A DNA stretch of 10,215 bases from JAMIFN01 sp964608575. Lineage in GTDB: Bacteria > Pseudomonadota > Gammaproteobacteria > Burkholderiales > Burkholderiaceae_C. Below the pieces are notes generated by a model, which worked only from the letters and a program-made list of their open reading frames with translations, was not told the DNA's origin and made no database searches. Below are positions 5,223-10,215 of the stretch, piece by piece. Location: contig CAZSPW010000068.1 in assembly GCA_964608575.1 (NCBI GenBank), positions 1-10,215 on the forward strand. Reading direction: 5' to 3'. The position numbers and the translations under genes were made by a program. Positions within the stretch are counted from its first letter, which is position 1; each line of letters opens with the position of its first letter.

Positions 5223-7403
5223 TCAATGAATCCGCATCCCAGGGTGGGCACCTGCCACGGGCTCCAAGATATAAATGCCAGGGTTAGCCTTTTCATCCGC
5301 ATGGCTGGCAGCTAAGACCATGCCTTCGCTCACGCCAAACTTCATTTTGCGCGGCGCAAGATTGGCCACCAGCACGGTGAGTTTGCCCACCAAATCGGCA
5401 GGCTGGTAGCAACTGGCTATACCGCTGAAGACATTGCGGGTTTTGACGCTGCCGTCTGCATTTTTCTCACCCACATCCAGCGTCAATTGCAACAATTTAG
5501 TCGAGCCATCAACGGCCTTGCAGTCCAAAATTTTGGCTATGCGCAAGTCGATTTTGACGAAATCGTCGATGCTGATGGTTTCCGCCAGCGGCTCGCCGCC
5601 CGGGGCATTGGGGTCGATGATGGCTTCTGGCGCTTTAGGTTTTTTCTCAGCCTTCGCTTCTTTTTTAGGAGCTGCCAGGGCAACATCTGCGCCCAATTTT
5701 GCCGATTCTATGCCAAATAATGCATCCAATTGTTTGGTATCTACGCGTTGCATCAAATGTTTGAATTCGCCCATGGCGTGGCCTGCGGGCAGCAACGCCG
5801 CCGCATCGGCAAAGCTTTGTGCGGGCAGGTTCAGCAAGGTTTCCACCTGCGCGGCCAGCTTGGGCAAGATGGGCTTGAGGTAAATGGTCAGCAGGCGGAA
5901 GGCTTGCAAGCACAGGGTGCAAACTTCGTGCAAGCGCGCTTCCTGGCCTTCTTGCTTGGCCAATTCCCAGGGCTTGTGCGTATCTACATAGGCATTGACC
6001 TGATCGGCCAGCGCCATGGCCTCGCGCACTGCTTTGCCGTATTCACGCGCCTCATACAGGGCGGCAATGCCCTGCCCAGCCGCTTGCATTTGGGCGAGCA
6101 AGGCGCTGCCTTCAGTATCCAAAGTACCCAGCTTGCCGCCAAAGCGTTTGCTGATAAAGCCCGCCGCGCGGCTGGCGATATTGATGTATTTGCCGACCAA
6201 ATCGCTATTGACCCGCGCCATAAAGTCATCGGCATTGAAGTCGATGTCTTCATTGCGCGCAGACAATTTGGCGGCTAGGTAATAGCGCAGCCATTCGGGG
6301 TTCATGCCGATTTGCAAATATTTCAGCGGGTCTAGGCCTGTGCCGCGGCTTTTGCTCATCTTCTCGCCGTTGTTCACCGTCAAAAAGCCATGCACAAACA
6401 CATTGTTCGGCGTTTTGCGCCCGGTGAAATGCAGCATGGCGGGCCAAAACAGGGTGTGGAAGGTGATGATGTCTTTGCCGATGAAGTGGTATTGCTCCAA
6501 ATCGGGCTGAGCCATGAAGGCGTCGTAATCCTCGCCTTGCTTGGCCAACAAGTTTTTCAGGCTGGCCAAATAGCCCACGGGCGCATCCAGCCACACATAA
6601 AAATACTTGCCCTCAGCATTCGGGATGGGGATGCCAAAGTAAGGCGCGTCGCGCGAAATATCCCAATCACCCAGCTTGGCCTTGCCATCTTCGCCAATTT
6701 CAAACCATTCTTTGACCTTATTCGCCACCTCGGGCTGCAGCTTGCCGTCTTGCGTCCAATTTTGCAAAAACTCCACCGTGCGCGGATCAGACAAGGTGAA
6801 AAAGAAATGCTCTGAGCTTTTCAGCACAGGCGTAGCGCCCGTCAAAGCCGAGAAAGGATTTTTCAAATCCGTGGGTTGATAGACCGCGCTGCAGACTTCG
6901 CAGTTATCGCCGTATTGGTCTTTGGCGCCGCATTTGGGGCATTCGCCTTTGATATAGCGATCGGGCAAAAACATGCCTTTTTCGGGGTCGAAAAACTGCT
7001 CGATGGTGCGGCTTTGGATCAAACCGGCTTTTTGCAAATCGAGATAAATCGCTTGCGCTAGCTCGGTGTTCTCGGGGCTGTGGGTGGAATACCAGTTATC
7101 GTGGCTGATGCCAAAACCTTCTAAATACGGTTTGCGGCCTGCGGCAATTTCGGCCACAAAGGCCTCGGGCGTGACGCCTTTTTTCTCGGCCGCAATCATG
7201 ATGGGCGCGCCGTGGGCATCGTCTGCACCTACAAAGTACACACGGTTGCCCTGCATCCTTTGATACCGCACCCAAATATCGGCCTGGATGTATTCCATGA
7301 TGTGGCCAATGTGGAAAGTGCCATTGGCGTAAGGCAGAGCCGTGGTGACAAAAAGCGTGCGCGGCGAAGGTGCCGACGCCTGGGCGGGTGCAAGATTGGG
7401 CAT
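5223..7403 (-). CDS. metG: Methionyl-tRNA synthetase (MetG1 type, with EMAP domain)
   Basis: MetRS charges initiator and elongator tRNA-Met. The 726-residue protein from the ATG at 7403 has LFVTTALPYANG (17-28), the HIGH motif at 31-34, and a zinc knuckle CPKC (155-158) with CEVC (168-171). KMSKS is at 348-352, followed by the helical anticodon-binding domain. A Lys/Ala/Glu-rich linker (about 577-595) leads to a C-terminal tRNA-binding EMAP/OB-fold domain (about 611-726) used for dimerisation. The open frame runs 44 codons further upstream, but those residues do not resemble MetRS and M45 gives the normal N terminus. No good Shine-Dalgarno precedes 7403. A TATAAA (7416-7421, minus) sits close upstream. 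It is divergent from apbC across 104 bases. Confidence 0.97.
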   Translation of the reverse strand: MPNLAPAQASAPSPRTLFVTTALPYANGTFHIGHIMEYIQADIWVRYQRMQGNRVYFVGADDAHGAPIMIAAEKKGVTPEAFVAEIAAGRKPYLEGFGISHDNWYSTHSPENTELAQAIYLDLQKAGLIQSRTIEQFFDPEKGMFLPDRYIKGECPKCGAKDQYGDNCEVCSAVYQPTDLKNPFSALTGATPVLKSSEHFFFTLSDPRTVEFLQNWTQDGKLQPEVANKVKEWFEIGEDGKAKLGDWDISRDAPYFGIPIPNAEGKYFYVWLDAPVGYLASLKNLLAKQGEDYDAFMAQPDLEQYHFIGKDIITFHTLFWPAMLHFTGRKTPNNVFVHGFLTVNNGEKMSKSRGTGLDPLKYLQIGMNPEWLRYYLAAKLSARNEDIDFNADDFMARVNSDLVGKYINIASRAAGFISKRFGGKLGTLDTEGSALLAQMQAAGQGIAALYEAREYGKAVREAMALADQVNAYVDTHKPWELAKQEGQEARLHEVCTLCLQAFRLLTIYLKPILPKLAAQVETLLNLPAQSFADAAALLPAGHAMGEFKHLMQRVDTKQLDALFGIESAKLGADVALAAPKKEAKAEKKPKAPEAIIDPNAPGGEPLAETISIDDFVKIDLRIAKILDCKAVDGSTKLLQLTLDVGEKNADGSVKTRNVFSGIASCYQPADLVGKLTVLVANLAPRKMKFGVSEGMVLAASHADEKANPGIYILEPVAGAHPGMRIH

Positions 7404-7507
7404 AAAGACTGAGGGTTTATAAGTACAAAGCAGGGCGAGAAGCTGAGACAATCGCCGCCTAAGGCGCTTATTGTAAAAGCCCACACCAATATACGAGACC
7501 CAAGCCC
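7404..7507. promoter_or_regulatory. Divergent metG/apbC intergenic region
   Basis: This 104-base gap must hold the start signals of both genes. On the minus strand TATAAA (7416-7421) would place the metG start only about 5-7 bases from its ATG. A short inverted repeat cgcc/ggcg (around 7455-7465) is present. For apbC, TTGTAA (7471-7476) and TATACG (7490-7495) are only 13 bases apart, too close for a sigma-70 promoter, so no apbC promoter is called. Confidence 0.35.
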
Positions 7508-8584
7508 ATGAACGCACAAAACATTGCCGCCGCACTGACCCATCTGCTAGACCCGCTGACTGGGCAGGCTTACGCCCATGAAAAAAACATCACAGCCATC
7601 AGCTTCAGCGGTGGCAAACTGGTTTGCAACATCGCCCTGCCCTACGCCTGCGCCAGCCTGCACCCGGCCATCAAGGCTCAAATCGATGCGGCACTGCTGA
7701 AAATTTCTGGCGTTGAAGTGGCTGACGCACACATTTGCACCAACATCATCGCCCATGCCCTCGGGCAGGGTGCTCAGCTCATCCCCGGGGTGCGCAACAT
7801 CATTGCCGTGGCTTCGGGCAAAGGCGGCGTGGGCAAAAGCACCACTGCCGTGAACTTGGCGCTGGCGCTGCAATACGAAGGCGCCAAAGTCGGCATGCTA
7901 GATGCCGATATTTACGGCCCCAGCCTGCCGCATATGCTGGGCGTGAATGCCAAGCCTGAGCTAAACGAAAACAAAATGATGCTGCCCCTCACGCCTTTTG
8001 GCTTGCAGGTCAATTCCATAGGCTTTCTCATCCCGGCTGAAAAAGCCAGCGCCTGGCGCGGGCCTATGGCCACGGGCGCACTCGACCAATTGCTGAAACA
8101 AACCCTGTGGGACGATCTGGATTACCTGATTGTGGATATGCCGCCAGGCACGGGCGATATTCAACTGAGCATGGCGCAGCGCGCACCTGTTACGGGCGCA
8201 GTCATCGTCACCACGCCGCAAAATGTGGCGCTTTTGGATGCTGTCAAAGGCATCAACCTGTTCCAAACCGTGCGCACGCCGATTTTGGGGGTGGTGGAAA
8301 ACATGGCCGTGTACACCTGCAGCGCCTGCGGCCACCAAGAGCATATTTTTGGACAAGAAGGCGGGCAGAAGCTGGCCGAAGGTGCGGGCTGCGAAGTGCT
8401 GGGGCATATGCCGCTGAAACCTGCGATTCGCCAACAAGCTGATCTAGGCGTGCCTACACTGGTACAAGACCCCAATAGCGACGAGGCCCGCCTGTACCGC
8501 GATATGGCACGCAAAATTGGCGCCAAAGTCGCGCTGCTGGGCAAAAACTACGCGGATAAATTCCCGCCGATTCAAGTCAAATAA
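7508..8584 (+). CDS. apbC: Iron-sulfur cluster carrier protein ApbC (Mrp/NBP35 ATPase)
   Basis: ApbC/Mrp is a P-loop ATPase that binds a labile [4Fe-4S] cluster at its dimer interface and passes it to apo-proteins in the cytoplasm. The 358-residue protein has an N-terminal MIP18/DUF59 domain (about 1-90), then a MinD/ParA-like NTPase domain with the deviant Walker A SGKGGVGKST (103-112), DADIYGPSLP (132-141), and DMPPGTGD (210-217). The cluster-binding C271-S-A-C274 is present. Length and order are normal for the family. The start at 7508 has only a weak purine stretch (GAG near 7495) upstream. It is often found next to metG in proteobacteria, which agrees with the divergent arrangement here. 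A repeat-derived segment follows its stop. Confidence 0.97.
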   Translation: MNAQNIAAALTHLLDPLTGQAYAHEKNITAISFSGGKLVCNIALPYACASLHPAIKAQIDAALLKISGVEVADAHICTNIIAHALGQGAQLIPGVRNIIAVASGKGGVGKSTTAVNLALALQYEGAKVGMLDADIYGPSLPHMLGVNAKPELNENKMMLPLTPFGLQVNSIGFLIPAEKASAWRGPMATGALDQLLKQTLWDDLDYLIVDMPPGTGDIQLSMAQRAPVTGAVIVTTPQNVALLDAVKGINLFQTVRTPILGVVENMAVYTCSACGHQEHIFGQEGGQKLAEGAGCEVLGHMPLKPAIRQQADLGVPTLVQDPNSDEARLYRDMARKIGAKVALLGKNYADKFPPIQVK

Positions 8585-8600
8585 AGCTATTTTCAGCATG

Positions 8601-8658
8601 GTTTTTTGGCTTTTAAGCCGCAGATACTGCCTGGGCAGCTCCTGTTTTAATAGTTGTT
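8601..8658. repeat. Interspersed repeat copy 3 (degenerate)
   Basis: ctgcctgggcagct (8627-8640) differs at one base from the 19-32 and 2529-2542 cores. It continues into an AT-rich arm with tagtt replacing tagct. The left arm, ggtttttt then ggc, resembles the start of copy 1. ctgcc and ggcag also make a small perfect stem. It lies 16 bases after the apbC stop. There is no U-tract on the plus strand, so it is not a standard terminator. Confidence 0.5.
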
Positions 8659-8669
8659 AATTCACGCTT

Positions 8670-8697
8670 TTGGCTCTCCGCACAAGCTCCCTACAAT
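8670..8697 (+). promoter_or_regulatory. Probable promoter of the gsp operon
   Basis: A -35-like TTGGCT (8670-8675, four of six matches to TTGACA) and a -10 TACAAT (8692-8697, five of six matches to TATAAT) are 16 bases apart. The predicted start, around 8704-8706, coincides with the gspH ATG, suggesting a leaderless or nearly leaderless message. No Shine-Dalgarno is seen before that ATG. Confidence 0.5.
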
Positions 8698-8705
8698 GGC
8701 GCACC

Positions 8706-9176
8706 ATGCCGCACACGCATCGCCCACGCTCTCAGCCCTTGCAGCCACGCCATACACCAAGGCGCGGCTTTACCCTGCTGGAATTGCTGGTAGTGCTGGC
8801 CATCATCGGCGTGGCGGCAGGTGGCATCATGCTGGGCTTGCGCGATAGCCAAGAAACCACACTGTATAAACAAGCTGAACAAATCGCCGCTGTCATGGAA
8901 ATTGGCCGCGCCCAATCGCGTGCCCGTGGCTTGGCGGCTGAATTTGCGGTGGACGAAGAAGGCTTTATGGTCAAAGACCCCAGCGTGGCTATAGACGAGA
9001 AAAAACGCACGCCTTGGCTGGCCAAAGGCATCAGCGTATCGGGCAGCCTGCCCGTGCGTTTGGGGCCAGAGCCGATATTGCCCGCGCAAACCATCGTCAT
9101 CAGCTTGGGCGAGCGCAGCCTGCGCGTGGGCACACAAGGCTTAAAACCCTTTGCCATTGAGGAGCTGCAGCCATGA
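8706..9176 (+). CDS. gspH: Type II secretion minor pseudopilin GspH
   Basis: A 156-residue prepilin-like protein. The basic leader ends RRG21 and cleavage before F22 by prepilin peptidase leaves FTLLELLVVLAIIGV with the conserved E26 at +5. The hydrophobic helix (22-45) anchors it in the inner membrane before assembly. The rest is a short globular beta domain, as in GspH/FimT. GspH sits near the tip of the periplasmic pseudopilus that drives type II secretion. A longer reading from TTG at 8670 is possible, but that codon looks like part of the -35 box. FimT-type type IV pilus assembly is the alternative, made unlikely by the gspI and gspJ genes that follow. The stop overlaps the gspI start (ATGA). 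Confidence 0.88.
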   Translation: MPHTHRPRSQPLQPRHTPRRGFTLLELLVVLAIIGVAAGGIMLGLRDSQETTLYKQAEQIAAVMEIGRAQSRARGLAAEFAVDEEGFMVKDPSVAIDEKKRTPWLAKGISVSGSLPVRLGPEPILPAQTIVISLGERSLRVGTQGLKPFAIEELQP

Positions 9177-9547
9177 AACGCAGGCAGCTTGGCTTCACCC
9201 TGATAGAAGTGCTGGTGGCGCTGGCCATCATTGCCGTAGCACTGGCCGCAGGTGTGCAAGCCAGCGGCGCGCTGCTAGCCAATACCGAACGCCAGCGCGA
9301 ATCGGTGCTGGCGCAACTGTGCATAGAAAACGCCTTTACCGAACTGCGCCTCAAAAGCATGACGGGCGCAGGCCGCCCCGCCGCAGGCGAACAAACTTTT
9401 GAATGTCCACAAGCGGGCGTGAATTACACCGTTGTCGTCACCGTCAGCGGCACGCCCAACCCCAATATCGTGCGCCTAGACGCTGCCGTTAAAAATGCGG
9501 ATGAAGGGCAAATCATGACACTCTCTAGCGTACTGGGGCCGCCATGA
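9173..9547 (+). CDS. gspI: Type II secretion minor pseudopilin GspI
   Basis: A 124-residue pseudopilin with the short leader MKRRQLG, cleavage between G7 and F8, FTLIEVLVALAIIAV with E12 at +5, and a small C-terminal domain. In studied systems GspI nucleates the tip complex with GspJ and GspK. A GAGGAG ribosome site at 9159-9164 precedes the ATG by 8 bases and lies inside gspH; the ATGA overlap implies coupled translation. Length is typical of the family. Confidence 0.92.
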   Translation: MKRRQLGFTLIEVLVALAIIAVALAAGVQASGALLANTERQRESVLAQLCIENAFTELRLKSMTGAGRPAAGEQTFECPQAGVNYTVVVTVSGTPNPNIVRLDAAVKNADEGQIMTLSSVLGPP

Positions 9548-10215
9548 TGCAGGGCAAAGCTCGTGGATTCACCTTAGTGGAAGTCATGGTGGCGCTGGCC
9601 ATCATGGGCATCGTCACCGCCATGGCTTGGCAAGGCATTAGCAGCATCATGCAAAGCCAACAATACAACCGCGAACGCAGCAGCGAAGTCGCCGTCATGC
9701 AAACCCTGCTGGCGCAATGGGATAGTGATCTCAACCACATCGAACTCAACAGTAGCGGCAATTACGCGCGGGATATTCCGCCCATCCAATATGAAAAAGA
9801 CGACGGCCTGCTGCGCCTCGTGCGCTGGGACGATGGCCGCACCGACCGCGCCTTGCGCGTAGTGGCCTGGAAAAAACGCCTGACCAACCCCAGCGACGAC
9901 GCAAAAACCGGCGCGGGCACCCTGATGCGCTGGCAATCGCCCCCCATTGCCAGCATGGAAGACCTGAGCCTGGCTTGGCAAAACGCCAAAATCTGGGCCG
10001 ATGGCAGCGAAAACACCGCCCTGCTGGCTACAGAATTGGCTATTTTGCCCATCACCGAATGGGAACTGCGCCCCTTCCGCCAAGGCCAGTGGAGCGATGA
10101 CGCGCAAGACATCGCACGCAATAACCAAGGCAGTGTGCGCCTGCAAGGCTTGCGCTTAGTTCTCACCCCAGCCGAAGGCAGCGTATTCGCTGGCGGCGCC
10201 ATCACCAAAGACTGG
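9544..10215 (+). CDS. gspJ: Type II secretion minor pseudopilin GspJ (cut by window end)
   Basis: The frame from ATG 9544 stays open for 224 codons to the last base of the window, so the 3' end is missing. The leader MMQGKARG is followed by F9 and FTLVEVMVALAIMGIVTAMAW with E13 at +5, then a Trp-rich globular domain containing VRLQGLRLVLTPAEG near the edge, consistent with GspJ. Two adjacent in-frame ATGs (9544, 9547) are possible starts; the first forms an ATGA overlap with the gspI stop. The length is already near the family norm, so probably only a few residues are missing. gspK would be expected next. Confidence 0.92.
   Translation, partial: MMQGKARGFTLVEVMVALAIMGIVTAMAWQGISSIMQSQQYNRERSSEVAVMQTLLAQWDSDLNHIELNSSGNYARDIPPIQYEKDDGLLRLVRWDDGRTDRALRVVAWKKRLTNPSDDAKTGAGTLMRWQSPPIASMEDLSLAWQNAKIWADGSENTALLATELAILPITEWELRPFRQGQWSDDAQDIARNNQGSVRLQGLRLVLTPAEGSVFAGGAITKDW

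Noticed and set aside
5730..6278. Long open frame antisense to metG (182 codons)
   Set aside because: It sits opposite conserved MetRS sequence, its composition mirrors the metG codons, and there is no independent start signal or motif.
7471..7495. TTGTAA and TATACG as an apbC promoter
   Set aside because: The spacer is only 13 bases, outside the range of a normal sigma-70 promoter.
7404..7535. 44-codon N-terminal extension of metG
   Set aside because: The residues do not resemble MetRS, the extension overlaps the start of apbC, and the ATG at 7403 gives the usual N terminus.
8608..8619. ggcttttaagcc as an apbC terminator
   Set aside because: The stem is short, the loop is too tight, and the T-run precedes the stem on the plus strand instead of following it.
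9574..10146. Long open frame antisense to gspJ
   Set aside because: The plus-strand frame gives an unmistakable prepilin N terminus; the minus-strand frame has no family features.
1..10215. A novel defence or mobile system
   Set aside because: Every sizeable coding region is assigned to a known family, and no integrase, transposase, toxin-antitoxin pair, nuclease cluster or spaced repeat array is seen.

Overview
This window looks like chromosomal housekeeping DNA from a beta-proteobacterium, most likely Burkholderiales and close to Comamonadaceae. The basis is the style of HemH, RibD, MetG and ApbC, the rplM-rpsI pair, a general secretion (T2SS) minor pseudopilin run, and a short interspersed repeat that I recall from Comamonadaceae intergenic regions. 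The species cannot be fixed from sequence alone. I see no phage, transposase, CRISPR array, tRNA or rRNA, and no convincing undescribed multi-gene system. The second-look items are regulatory or repeat-level.

Layout, left to right. A repeat copy (1-48) precedes a small cytoplasmic thioredoxin-fold protein with a CPGC motif (77-559, +). It converges, 6 bases apart, on a YbgC-like hotdog acyl-CoA thioesterase (566-1006, -). A 117-base divergent gap carrying a perfect 12-base tandem duplication leads to ferrochelatase hemH (1124-2122, +). HemH converges on ribD (2119-3285, -), and the two stop codons share the palindrome TTAA. Upstream of ribD on the same strand is the ribosomal protein pair rplM-rpsI (4220 down to 3388, -). 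It has a strong intrinsic terminator (3328-3362), a TATAAT promoter (4348-4353), and a hairpin plus U6 at the very start of its leader. Divergent from it is a secreted PEBP/YbhB-family lipoprotein (4491-5153, +). A 15-bp perfect bidirectional terminator (5177-5210) separates that gene from convergent metG (5223-7403, -). Divergent from metG is apbC/mrp (7508-8584, +), an Fe-S carrier ATPase. After a second intergenic repeat copy, gspH-gspI-gspJ (8706 to beyond the right edge, +) run with ATGA overlaps; gspJ is cut by the window end.

How they fit together. hemH (heme), ribD (flavin), apbC (Fe-S cluster delivery), metG and rplM-rpsI (translation) are independent housekeeping functions, mostly transcribed as single genes or pairs. 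Only rplM-rpsI and gspHIJ are clear operons. The GspHIJ proteins build the tip of the type II secretion pseudopilus; gspG is not next to them here. One copy of the interspersed repeat lies inside the ribD reading frame and is translated in frame, which is the most unusual single observation.
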